Part shown: positions 46,621 to 56,004 of the stretch, in pieces
Position numbering within the stretch: the first letter of the stretch is position 1
Layout of the letters: each line of letters begins with the position of its first letter
From: Eggerthellaceae bacterium
GTDB lineage: Bacteria; Actinomycetota; Coriobacteriia; Coriobacteriales; Eggerthellaceae
Direction: 5' to 3'
NCBI GenBank assembly: GCA_022791455.1
Contig: JAAVZC010000014.1
Span: 145,119 to 209,118, forward strand
Length of the DNA: 64,000 nt
Position numbers and translations under genes: made by a program
The notes under the pieces: model-generated
What the model was told of the DNA's origin: nothing
The model's input: the letters and a program-made list of their open reading frames with translations, nothing else
Databases searched by the model: none

Positions 46621-46713
46621 TTGTCATCCTGAGCGAGCGGAGCGAGTCGAAGGATCTCGCCCGGCTGCGGAGATCCTTCGACTCCGCGCTTCGCGCTCCG
46701 CTCAGGATGACAA
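46621..46713. repeat. Paired inverted copies of the CTCAGGATGAC palindromic repeat
   Basis: TTGTCATCCTGAGCG...CGAAGGATCTC-gcccggctgcg-GAGATCCTTCG...CGCTCAGGATGACAA. Confidence 0.88.
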
Positions 46714-46728
46714 CGGATGGTTCGGGAG

Positions 46729-47424
46729 CTACAACGTGTCGCGGCCTTGCGGGGGCAGGCCGAGCGATATCTTCAGGTTGCCGTTCAGGCAGCGCAGCTC
46801 GTCGATCATGGACTTCTCCAGATGCGGCTCCCTCAAGCGCATCAGGTAACTCAGCTGGAACAGGCTGCCCATGTTGGTGGTGGTCACTTCCGTCAGCTCG
46901 TACGTGGCGGCGTAGCGTTTCAGCACCTCGTCGAACACGCCGTCGTATTCCAGATCCTCAGGAATCGTCACCTTCAGCAGCTTCGCCGGCTCGCGCGGGG
47001 TGCCGAAGGGCGACACCACGTACACGAAGTTCGCAATGGCCACGATCACCGTGAAGATGAAGCCCAGAAGCAGGTACCCCATGCCGGTGGCAAGGCCGAT
47101 GGCCATGGCCAGAAACACCGTGCCGATGTCCTTCGCCGAACCGGGAATGGAGCGGAAGCGCACCAGGTTGAACACGCCCATGACGGCGATTCCGGCGCCC
47201 AAGTTGCCGTTGACCAGGGTGATCACCATCTGCACGATGAGCGGCAGCAGCGCCAACGTGACCACGAAGTTCTTCGAGTAGCTGTGGCGGAACATGTAGA
47301 TGCCCGCCACCGCCAGGCCCATAAGCAGCGAGGCCAGGCTGCACAGCAAAAAGCTGCCAGTGGACACCGCCGAGACCAGCGAATCAGCCGTGCCGTAAAC
47401 GGAAGTGAAAGCGCTCTCAAGCAC
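46729..47424 (-). CDS. DUF4956 domain membrane protein
   Basis: GAGIAVMGVFNLVRFRSIPGSAKDIGTVFLAMAIGLATGMGYL typical of DUF4956. Confidence 0.88.
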   Translation of the reverse strand: MLESAFTSVYGTADSLVSAVSTGSFLLCSLASLLMGLAVAGIYMFRHSYSKNFVVTLALLPLIVQMVITLVNGNLGAGIAVMGVFNLVRFRSIPGSAKDIGTVFLAMAIGLATGMGYLLLGFIFTVIVAIANFVYVVSPFGTPREPAKLLKVTIPEDLEYDGVFDEVLKRYAATYELTEVTTTNMGSLFQLSYLMRLREPHLEKSMIDELRCLNGNLKISLGLPPQGRDTL

Positions 47425-48565
47425 AACGCTCTCCTTTCTTTCGGTAGTTGTTGCTCTTTACGTCATCTCGACCGAAGGCCCGAAGGGATTCCCCCTCCAC
47501 GTCATCTCGACCGAAGGCCCGAAGGGCCGCAGTGGAGAGATCCCGTGCGCGCCGAAGGCGGGAGGGGACGTCGCTTCCTCGGCCATCCGACACGGGATCT
47601 CTCGACTCCGCGCTCCGCGCTCCGCTCGAGATGACGGAGGTGGGGACGTTGCGCAGGGTCGACTGCGCATGCTGCGGACTGCGAGCGGAGAAGCCGACCC
47701 CTTCCCCGTTCGCAGACTGCCCAAACACGCATTCCAGTCCCGGAGCCTGACCGGCCGCGAATGCGGTCATTTGGTAGGCGGTGCCGTATTTGGAAAACGA
47801 CGTCGGGTAGATGTCGTGTTTGGCGAGAAGGGAGGCGAACGCCACCGGCAAAGGGCCGGCGTTCTTCAGCTCCATGATGGCCGTAGACGCCGGAAGAATG
47901 GGCGTCCAGGCTGAGGCGGCGCGCAAATTCATGTAGCACAGGTTGTCGTCGAAGGTGACGCGCAGCTGGGCGTAGGGGCTTTCTTCGGGCGTGCTCTCCA
48001 CCGGCGCCCAGGCAGTGCGCTCGCAGCGAATGGCCATAGCAGGAGCCATGTCCTCGTAGCGGCGCAGCATGGCGAAAATTTCGCGGGCAATCTGGCGGTT
48101 CAAGGGCGAAGCGGCCAGCTGGTTAGCCTCGTCGAAAGCGGTCGGATAGGCCGCCACCGCCTCTTCGTAGGGCACTCCGTCCAAAAACGCGAACAACGCC
48201 GCCAGCGATAGCCCGATGCGCCGCTTGTAAACCACGCGCTTGAACTTCTTCTTGATTTCGAAGAACACCAGGTGCGCGCCGTCTTCCGGCGCCACCACGC
48301 CAGCGATGCACGCGCGAAGCAACGCCTCTCCCGCCTCTTCGCCATAGGCCCGCGCCCGCAGCTTCTCCTTGTACTTGGGCTTCTCGAGGGAGCGAGAAAT
48401 CAGCCCCCATGAGGGAGTGTCCCAATAGATAGAAGTGATGCGCGAACGGCCATAAGCGTCCGGCTGCAGCACATCGAAGAAAAAGCCCTCCACCGCGTTT
48501 CGCTGGGTGGGGTTCACCTTGTATTTTTTCTCGATGCGCTTGAAGACCTCGTTGTAGGCGGCCAC
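47417..48565 (-). CDS. VTC-domain polyphosphate polymerase-like protein
   Basis: FKRIEKKYKVNPTQRNAVEGFF...ITSIYWDTPSWGLISRSLEKPKYKEKLRARAYG, VFFEIKKKFKRVVYKRR; C-terminal ~90 aa are repeat-derived. Confidence 0.85.
   Translation of the reverse strand: MAAYNEVFKRIEKKYKVNPTQRNAVEGFFFDVLQPDAYGRSRITSIYWDTPSWGLISRSLEKPKYKEKLRARAYGEEAGEALLRACIAGVVAPEDGAHLVFFEIKKKFKRVVYKRRIGLSLAALFAFLDGVPYEEAVAAYPTAFDEANQLAASPLNRQIAREIFAMLRRYEDMAPAMAIRCERTAWAPVESTPEESPYAQLRVTFDDNLCYMNLRAASAWTPILPASTAIMELKNAGPLPVAFASLLAKHDIYPTSFSKYGTAYQMTAFAAGQAPGLECVFGQSANGEGVGFSARSPQHAQSTLRNVPTSVISSGARSAESRDPVSDGRGSDVPSRLRRARDLSTAALRAFGRDDVEGESLRAFGRDDVKSNNYRKKGERCA
47462..47635. repeat. Cluster of CTCGAGATGAC-type palindromic repeats inside the VTC CDS 3' end
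   Basis: Two direct CGTCATCTCGACCGAAGGCCCGAAGGG units plus an inverted GGGATCTCTCGACTCCGCG...GCTCGAGATGAC copy. Confidence 0.85.
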
Positions 48566-48724
48566 GGGGTGTCCTCTCTGTAGAGCCCAGCTCCCCAGAA
48601 CGACCGCGTGCCGATACAGGATGGTTAGGAAGGTATGCGGTCATCCTGGGGAGCAAAATCGACCCACGGGCCGACTCTGCAAGCAGGATAAACGGACACC
48701 CTTAAAGCAACCTGAAATGCCGGG

Positions 48725-50038
48725 CTACTCTTCCGGCGAGTCTTCCCCGGCTTCCAGTTCTTTCGCCTGCGCTTCCTCCAGCGCGGCGAACTTCTCGCGC
48801 ATGGTGGGGTTGTTGCGGGTGAGGCGCTTGATGGTGAGGTCTTGGGCCTTGTTGTTGGCCAGGCGCAGGTTGTTCTCGCTGGAGAGCAGCGCCTCCTTCG
48901 TCTTCTGCAGGTGGGTGATGGTCTTGTCGATCTCCTCGATGGCGGTGGCGAACTTGCGGCTGGCAATGTCGTAATTGCGGCCGAACTTCGCCTTGAAGTC
49001 TTCCATCTGCTCCTCGAAGTGGGTGATGTCGATGTTCTGCGCCCGCACTTGGGCCAGCTCCGCCTTGTAGGTTTGGGCGGAAAGCGCGGCATTGCGCAGG
49101 ATGGAGATGATGGGGATGAAGAACTGCGGGCGGATGACGTACATCTTCGGATACCGGTAGCCCATGTCCACGATGCCCTCGTTGTACAGCTCGCTCTCCG
49201 GCTCCAGCAGACTCACCAGCACCGCGTACTCACAGCCCTTTTTGCGGCGGTCGGCGTCCAGCTTCTTCAGGAACTCCTCGTTCTTGTGGCGGTTCACGGA
49301 TTCGTCCGACTCGTTCTTCATCTCGAACATGATGGAGACCACTTCCAGGCCCTCGTCATCGGTTTCGCGGAAGATGTAGTCGCCCTTGGTGCCGTCTGCC
49401 ACCTCGTTGTCCTTCTCGAAGTAGGCCTTGGGGAAGGCGGCGGCGCGCAGGCGGTTGAACTCCGTTTCGCAGTGCTGCTCCAGGCTCTCGCCCACCATCT
49501 TGGTGGACAGGCGCGCCTTCATATCCTTCACGCGGGCGATTTCCTCGTCTTTGAGCGCCAGCATTTCGTCACGGGCGCGCAGCTCGGTGGCCAGCTTCTC
49601 GCGGGCGAGCGCTTCGGCCTGCTGTTTTTCCGCCTGCACCAGCTTGACTTGAGAAGCCAGCGCGTCGCGCTCTTTCTCCAGCGCCGCACGCACATCGCGC
49701 ACCGCCAACTCTTGCTGAGTTTGCGCCTGGGCCAATTGGGCCGCCAAAGCGTCTCGCTCCTTTTCCACAGAAGCGCGCGCCTCCTGAACAGCGAGCTTTT
49801 TCTCGGCCTGCGCCTGCTTTTCCGCTGCCGCTGCCGCTTCTTCCAGCTTTGCGATGCGCGCCGCATCCTGCGACTTCGCCAGCGCAATGGCTTGGTCGCG
49901 CTGAGTGGTCAGCAGCTGCTCCCGTTCCGCCACTGCCTTCTTGAATTCCGCGTCCCTCACCTGCTGCAGCAACGCCGCATAATCCGATTCGTCAACCGAA
50001 AAAACCTCCCCACAATGGGGACACTTGATCTCGTTCAT
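48725..50038 (-). CDS. DUF2130 domain-containing protein
   Basis: [29 protein letters not shown]...coiled coil...[37 protein letters not shown]. Confidence 0.9.
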   Translation of the reverse strand: MNEIKCPHCGEVFSVDESDYAALLQQVRDAEFKKAVAEREQLLTTQRDQAIALAKSQDAARIAKLEEAAAAAEKQAQAEKKLAVQEARASVEKERDALAAQLAQAQTQQELAVRDVRAALEKERDALASQVKLVQAEKQQAEALAREKLATELRARDEMLALKDEEIARVKDMKARLSTKMVGESLEQHCETEFNRLRAAAFPKAYFEKDNEVADGTKGDYIFRETDDEGLEVVSIMFEMKNESDESVNRHKNEEFLKKLDADRRKKGCEYAVLVSLLEPESELYNEGIVDMGYRYPKMYVIRPQFFIPIISILRNAALSAQTYKAELAQVRAQNIDITHFEEQMEDFKAKFGRNYDIASRKFATAIEEIDKTITHLQKTKEALLSSENNLRLANNKAQDLTIKRLTRNNPTMREKFAALEEAQAKELEAGEDSPEE

Positions 50039-50220
50039 CGCTTCTCCTCGCTAGCAGCCAGCCGCATGCGCGCGGCATCGTTGTTAACTGAGAAGTGTAG
50101 CGTTCCGCGAAGCTATAACCTGTCCCAAAAGAAGGGCGGTCGTGAATTTTTCTCCTCATAAACAAAAAGCCGCAGAGCAGCGGGCCTGCGGCTTTGGCTT
50201 GCTTGGCTGGAAGCGCTGCG

Positions 50221-50973
50221 CTACGGGCGCGACAGGCCGTCGACCGGCAGCACGGCGCCGGAGATGTAGCTGGCCATGTCGGAAGCCAGGAACAGATAGG
50301 CGCTGGCGATGTCTTCCGGCTCGCCCATGCGGCCCAGCGGAATGGAGGCGATGAGCGGCTTAATCATAGAATCCGGCAGCGCGTCCACCATGTCGGTGTG
50401 GGTGATGCCCGGCGCCACCGCGTTCACGCGAATGCGATGCCCTGCCAGCTCGCGGGCCAGCGAAAGGGTGAGGCCGTTCACCGCGAACTTCGAGGTGGGA
50501 TACGCGCAACCGGAGGGCTGGGCGTGCTTGCCCACCATGGAGCTGGTGTTGATGATGGCGCCGCCGTCGCCCTGCTCGATCATGATGCGAGCCGCTGCCT
50601 GGCTGCACACGAACACGGCGGTCACGTTCAGGTCCATCACCTTCTGGAACTCGTCCACCGTGTAATCCACCAACGCGGTGCGGGAGCTGACGCCGGCGTT
50701 GTTGCACAGCACGTCCAGGCGGCCAAAGCGCGCCACCACGGCGTCGAACGCCTCCTTCACCGAATCGGCATCGGTGAGGTTGGGGCAGATGCCCATCACG
50801 TTGTCGGTCAGGCCCTCTTCGGCCAACTTGGCGATGGCCTGGTCAACGGTCTCTTTGCGCGAGCCGGCCAGAGCCACCTTCGCGCCGTTCTTCAAGAAAT
50901 CCCGCACAATAGCGTAGCCGATGCCGCGCGTACCGCCGGTCACAATGGCAACTTTGCCTTCGACGATTCCCAT
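50221..50973 (-). CDS. SDR-family oxidoreductase (BaiA/FabG-like)
   Basis: KVAIVTGGTRGIGYAI, NNAG, YPTSK catalytic motif, C-terminal VDGLSRP. Confidence 0.9.
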   Translation of the reverse strand: MGIVEGKVAIVTGGTRGIGYAIVRDFLKNGAKVALAGSRKETVDQAIAKLAEEGLTDNVMGICPNLTDADSVKEAFDAVVARFGRLDVLCNNAGVSSRTALVDYTVDEFQKVMDLNVTAVFVCSQAAARIMIEQGDGGAIINTSSMVGKHAQPSGCAYPTSKFAVNGLTLSLARELAGHRIRVNAVAPGITHTDMVDALPDSMIKPLIASIPLGRMGEPEDIASAYLFLASDMASYISGAVLPVDGLSRP

Positions 50974-51102
50974 GGAATGTCCTTTCTGCTGAGGAGTAGT
51001 TGCACCAATTATGGGCCAGCGCCTGTTGCCATCCTGTTTCGGGAACCCAACCGTTGCCCAATCCGCCCGCCGCAGGCCGCCTCGTCACAGCTTGCTCATG
51101 CA

Positions 51103-52659
51103 TCAGGCCAGGGGCAGTTTTACGGTGAAGGTGGTGCCTTTGGGGTTGGTGCTGGTTACGGCGATGGTGCCGTTGTGGGCCCGCACGATGTCTTGGGCGA
51201 TGGCGAGCCCCAGGCCGAAGCCGCCCTTGGAGGGGACATCGGCGCTACCGCCTGCCAGCGCCTTCGTGCGCGATTTGTCCACGCGGTAGAAGCGGTCGAA
51301 CAGCCGCGGCAAATCCTCAGGCGGGATGGCCGGCCCGCTGTTGCGCACGGAAAGCACGGCGAAGGAACCCTCCCGGACGAGCGAGACGTTGATGAAGGGA
51401 GCGTCCTCGCCCTGAGGTTCCGCGTATTTGCAGGCGTTGTCGAGGAGGATGGCGGCCAGGCGCTTGAGGCGGGCTTCGTCGCCGGTCACCTGCAGGCCCT
51501 CTTCCGCCTCCGACTCCAAGGAAATGCCCCGCTCGAAGGCAACTGCTTCGAACTGCAGCACCTCCCCTTCCGCTAGGTCGGAGAAGTCCACGCGCGTCTC
51601 GGCCGCGCCCAGCGCCGGCGCCTGCTTCGGCCGCGCCAGCTCCAGCATGTCGTTCACCAACCCCTGCATGCGCTCCGCTTCAACCTCGGTGCTCTCCACC
51701 CATTGTGCCTGGTCGGCAACGGTTTCCTGCGGGCGCGATTTCAGAATGGAGAGGTTCGCCAGCATCACCGTGAGCGGAGTCTTCAGCTCGTGAGAAGCGT
51801 CGGCAATGAACTGCTGCTGCTGGCTCCAAGCCTGCTGCACCGGCCGCAGTGCCCAGCGGGCGAAGAAGATGCTGGCCACCAAAAACACCATCAGCACCAG
51901 CAACCCCACTCCGGTCAGGGTAAGGGCCAGCGCTTCCCAGGAAGAGGCGTTGCTTGCGTCGGCGAAGGCCACGATCGTGCCGCCAGACACCGGATGGGCG
52001 CAGTAGAACAGCCCAAGTCCCGCCAGCTGCCCACACGCACGATCGACCGCCGCACTTGCGCCGGCGGCTGCGTCATCAAGCGCATCGAGCCGCCCGCCAT
52101 CCTTCAAGTCTGTAAGGGCCTCCCCCAGCACATCGGCGGAAATAGACGCGGTGGATCCGGAAAGCGCCACAGCAACCTGACCGTCGTCGTACGCCAGGTA
52201 CACGGCCACCGGAATGGTGACGCCCTCCCGATGCATACCGCCAATCTGGGGCGGAAGAGGGTGTTCCCCCTCTTCGTCCTCCGCCTCGGCGTCCGGACTC
52301 GCGGGCTCCTGCCCACTTTCGGCGTCAACATCGCCTTCGCCAAGGGCGTCCTCAAGCGCCGGCCAGCCAAACGAGTCCTCGGCGTCCTCCTCTTCCAGCC
52401 CGCGCATCGCAAGGCCGTCGCCAAAATCGTGATCGCCACCAAAGCGCCACGGGCCGCGCTCCGGCTTCATAGCCGCGTCCACCGCCAGCTGCAGCTGCTC
52501 GTACACATGCTCCACGCTTTGGCGATAATCCAGGTAGCAGATGGTGGCGAAGGTGGCCACCACTACCAGCGTGATAGCAGTCATGCTGGCCACCACGAAC
52601 TTCAGCCGCAGCGCGCGAATCACGTCGCCGGGGGCGCCCACCGGCCGCTTCCTACTCAT
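51103..52659 (-). CDS. Sensor histidine kinase
   Basis: QQQFIADASHELKTPLTVMLANLSILKS H-box; LLDNACKYAEPQ N-box; GGFGLGLAIAQDIVRAHNG. Confidence 0.94.
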   Translation of the reverse strand: MSRKRPVGAPGDVIRALRLKFVVASMTAITLVVVATFATICYLDYRQSVEHVYEQLQLAVDAAMKPERGPWRFGGDHDFGDGLAMRGLEEEDAEDSFGWPALEDALGEGDVDAESGQEPASPDAEAEDEEGEHPLPPQIGGMHREGVTIPVAVYLAYDDGQVAVALSGSTASISADVLGEALTDLKDGGRLDALDDAAAGASAAVDRACGQLAGLGLFYCAHPVSGGTIVAFADASNASSWEALALTLTGVGLLVLMVFLVASIFFARWALRPVQQAWSQQQQFIADASHELKTPLTVMLANLSILKSRPQETVADQAQWVESTEVEAERMQGLVNDMLELARPKQAPALGAAETRVDFSDLAEGEVLQFEAVAFERGISLESEAEEGLQVTGDEARLKRLAAILLDNACKYAEPQGEDAPFINVSLVREGSFAVLSVRNSGPAIPPEDLPRLFDRFYRVDKSRTKALAGGSADVPSKGGFGLGLAIAQDIVRAHNGTIAVTSTNPKGTTFTVKLPLA

Positions 52660-53329
52660 CGGGCATCACTAGGCGATAGCCCACCTTCCGCACGTTCTCC
52701 AGCTTCACCGTCGAGCCCACGTGCTTCATTTTCTTCCGCAGAAACGAGATGAACGCCTCGATGTTGTTCTCCCCCACATCGCTCTCGATGCCCCAAGCGC
52801 GGCTCATCAGCTGCTCTTTCGAGATGATCTGCCGCGGGTTCTCCATAAGGATGCGGGCAATGGCGAACTCCTTCTCGGAAAGGCCGATGGCCTTGGCACC
52901 GCAGCGCAATTCGCGACTGTCCAGGTCAAGCGCCAAATCGCCCAAACTGAGCCGCTCGAACACCACCTCGCCTTGACGGCGGGTAAGCGCGCGCAAGTGA
53001 GCCATCAGCTCGGCCGGCGAGAAGGGCTTGGTCATGTAATCGTCGGCGCCAGAGTCGAGCCCGGTTATCTTGTCCGGCACGGCATCGCGCGCGGTCAGCA
53101 GCAGCACCGGCGTAGAAACCCCGGCGCGGCGCAGCTGGCGCGCCACCTCGAAGCCATCCATGCCGGGCAGCATCACGTCCAGCACCACCACGTCGTAGTA
53201 GCCCGATTCCGCCCACGACAGCCCGTCGGTGCCCGAGTGCACCACGTCCACCTCGTACCCGTTGTCCTGCAGAATCTTCTGCAAGGCGCGGGCCAGGCTC
53301 ACGTCGTCTTCCACAATCAAAATGGGCAT
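52652..53329 (-). CDS. OmpR-family response regulator
   Basis: MPILIVEDDVSLARAL...DVVVLDVMLPGMDGFEVARQLR; winged-helix C-terminus. Confidence 0.95.
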   Translation of the reverse strand: MPILIVEDDVSLARALQKILQDNGYEVDVVHSGTDGLSWAESGYYDVVVLDVMLPGMDGFEVARQLRRAGVSTPVLLLTARDAVPDKITGLDSGADDYMTKPFSPAELMAHLRALTRRQGEVVFERLSLGDLALDLDSRELRCGAKAIGLSEKEFAIARILMENPRQIISKEQLMSRAWGIESDVGENNIEAFISFLRKKMKHVGSTVKLENVRKVGYRLVMPDE

Positions 53330-53424
53330 GCGGGCTCCTCTACGCAAAGTTACGTGCCCCCATTCTACCCGCAACCCTGAAACGATGCTTAAATTGACCG
53401 CATACGAACGGATGACGTTGGGGA

Positions 53425-53458
53425 AATGAAAAAGCGGTAGTAGCAGCTACCGCTTTTC
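53425..53458. terminator. Intrinsic terminator hairpin
   Basis: AAAAGCGGTAGtagcaGCTACCGCTTTT. Confidence 0.7.
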
Positions 53459-53556
53459 GTAAAGTAAACCCGCGCCGCCCGCGGAGGTGAACGCTTCCGG
53501 GCTTTGCTGGCACCCCGAATTATAGGAGATCCGCACCCCTCGGAAAAGAGCCGCCC

Positions 53557-54741
53557 CTACAGCGCGCTGCGGTAGATAGCGGCGGCGTCTTCCATGGTCA
53601 GGCGCTTGAAGCTGCCGAAGGGATTGCCTTTGTTCAGCGCCAGGGTGGGCAGCATGTCGGCAATGGCCTCTTCCAGACGCTCTTCGTCGAAGCCCAGCTC
53701 GGCGAGCGTGGTGGGCATGCCCAGCGATGCGAAGAAGCTGCGGGTCTCATCGATGGCGGAAAGCGCGTCCGATTCCACATCTCCGCTGGTCACCAGGCCG
53801 AACACTTCGCGGCCATAGAAGGCGAAGCGGGCCGGATTCTCGCCGTGCACGTATTCCATCCACGCGGGGAACATCACCGCCAGGCCGGCACCGTGGGTGA
53901 TGGAGGTGTCGAACGCGGACAGCTCGTGCTCCAGCCCGTGGGTGGCCCAATCCTCGTGGCGCCCCACGCCCGCCAGCCCCTGGTGGCAAAGCATGCCGGC
54001 CCACATGATGTTGGCGCGGGCGTCGTAGTTCTCCGGGTCCACCAGCACGCGCGGCGCTTCGGCCCGGATGGTCTTCATGAGCGACAGGTTCAGGTTGTCC
54101 GTCACCGGCACCGAGCCCATGTCGTCGAAGAAACGCTCCAGCAGGTGGCAGAACATGTCGGTGAGGCCGGCCGCCGTTTGGAAGGTGGGCAGCGTGAAGG
54201 TGAGTTCCGGGTTCAGGAAGGCCAGCTTCGGCCGCTGAGCGTCGTTGCCGTAGCCGGTCTTGCGCCCCAGCTCGTCGTTGGAGACCACGGCGTTTTTCGA
54301 GGCCTCGCTGCCGGCCGCCGGAATGGTGAGCACCACCGCAATGGGCAGCACGTCTTCAGTTTGGCGCTTCGTTTCGAAGAACTCCCACACGTCGCAGTCC
54401 GCCTTCGCGCCCACGGCGATGGCCTTCGCGGAATCGATCACCGAGCCGCCGCCCACGGCGAGCACCCAGTCCACCCCTTCCGCCTTGCAAAGCGCCACGC
54501 CTTCGCGCACCAGACCAATCTCCGGGTTCGGCCGCACACCGCCCAGCTCCACCCAGCTGATGCCGGCCGCCTCCAGGCTGGCACGGATGCGCCCCAGAAG
54601 GCCGCTCTCCTCGGCACTGCGACCGCCAAAGTGCAGCAGCACCTTCTCCGCACCGCACGCGCGCAGCTTCGCACCCACTTGCTCTTCCACGCCGCGTCCG
54701 AACACGAAACGAGTGGGCGACACGAACTCAAAATTCTCCAT
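53557..54741 (-). CDS. Iron-containing alcohol dehydrogenase
   Basis: MENFEFVSPTRFVFGRGVEEQVGAKLR; VLAVGGGSVIDSAKAIA; HGLEHELSAFDTSITHGAGLAVMFPAWM. Confidence 0.93.
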   Translation of the reverse strand: MENFEFVSPTRFVFGRGVEEQVGAKLRACGAEKVLLHFGGRSAEESGLLGRIRASLEAAGISWVELGGVRPNPEIGLVREGVALCKAEGVDWVLAVGGGSVIDSAKAIAVGAKADCDVWEFFETKRQTEDVLPIAVVLTIPAAGSEASKNAVVSNDELGRKTGYGNDAQRPKLAFLNPELTFTLPTFQTAAGLTDMFCHLLERFFDDMGSVPVTDNLNLSLMKTIRAEAPRVLVDPENYDARANIMWAGMLCHQGLAGVGRHEDWATHGLEHELSAFDTSITHGAGLAVMFPAWMEYVHGENPARFAFYGREVFGLVTSGDVESDALSAIDETRSFFASLGMPTTLAELGFDEERLEEAIADMLPTLALNKGNPFGSFKRLTMEDAAAIYRSAL

Positions 54742-55116
54742 GGGGATCCTCTCTATATATATGTAGGGCGCCACCGCTGGGCGCCTCGTACGCATGAGGG
54801 CAATTGTAGCATCGGGGGCCCGCGTTCCCTTAAGGTTTCTCAAGGTTTGCGCCATGAAGGCGAAAGCCAGCCGAAACCGCTGCGGCAATTATTCGCATCA
54901 CATGAATTTTCGAAAAGATTTCCCAGGTAGCGCGCAGTTTACGAATATTTCCGAAAACGTACGCAGCGGTGGCACTTCCCACGCTTTGGCGGCGCGAAAC
55001 CAACGGAGTCCACCATTTTCTCGCAAAGGCTTCATGATTGAGTCGTGGGCAGAAACGACCCGCTGCGCGCCGACCGCGCACCCACTTCATCAAAGTAAGG
55101 AATTTGGTGATCAGAA

Positions 55117-55935
55117 ATGAGAATTCGCAACTTGACCATCGCCGCGCTTTCCGCCGCTATGGCCCTTACCATCGCCGGATGCGCCTCGAACCCCACCGTC
55201 AACGATGAGGCCGCGAACGGCCAGCAGGCCACCTCGCAGGAGCAAGCCGCCGAAGCCACCGATGCCACAACCGACCAGGCGTCTGCGCCTGCCCGTACTC
55301 CCGAAGAGGAGCTGGCAGACCCCGCCGACCTGACCATCGTCGACTACGGCTGGTTCCCGGCCGAGAACGGCATGGTTGACTTCGCCGTTGAGGTGCAGAA
55401 CACCAACGACACCATGGAAGCCGTTTCGCCGGTTATCCACGCCGTGGCCAAGGACGCTGACGGCAATGTAATGTTCGAGAAGGACGTGGACGTGCCGGCC
55501 GTGCTTCCGGACTCCACCTATTACTTCTCGATGGTCACCGGTGGTGACTCGGGATTCATGATGACCGGCCAGACCGAAGCGGCCCAGCCGGATTCGATGG
55601 AGTTCACCATTGAGACCGCCGACGACGCGTGGCAGCAGACGGACGTGACCGTGGGCGACATTTACCAGATTAACGACGGCGGCGTTTCCGACACCGACTT
55701 CGGCGCCAAGGAATTCACCGGCACCGTGACCGCCTCTGACGAGGTGGCAGGCTCCGACCAGAGCCGCGTTGACGTGATCTTGTTCGACAGCGACGGCAAC
55801 ATCGAGGGCGGCTTCTTCAAGATTGTCGAGACCACCCCTGGTCAGGCCGTTGACTACGACGTGTACGCCATGGGCGCGCCGGACTTCGCCAGCTACCAGG
55901 TGTACGCCTCCCCGTGGCTTGACGACGCCGAGTAA
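55117..55935 (+). CDS. Secreted lipoprotein, DUF5067-like
   Basis: Lipobox LTIAGCAS; acidic extracellular domain. Confidence 0.7.
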   Translation: MRIRNLTIAALSAAMALTIAGCASNPTVNDEAANGQQATSQEQAAEATDATTDQASAPARTPEEELADPADLTIVDYGWFPAENGMVDFAVEVQNTNDTMEAVSPVIHAVAKDADGNVMFEKDVDVPAVLPDSTYYFSMVTGGDSGFMMTGQTEAAQPDSMEFTIETADDAWQQTDVTVGDIYQINDGGVSDTDFGAKEFTGTVTASDEVAGSDQSRVDVILFDSDGNIEGGFFKIVETTPGQAVDYDVYAMGAPDFASYQVYASPWLDDAE

Positions 55936-55975
55936 CCCGCAACACAACTGATCACCGCATTCCTTATGCGGCAGC

Positions 55976-56004
55976 CAAGAGCCCCGGGAAACCGGGGCTC
56001 TTTA
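55976..56004. terminator. Bidirectional terminator
   Basis: AGAGCCCCGGgaaaCCGGGGCTCT. Confidence 0.75.
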
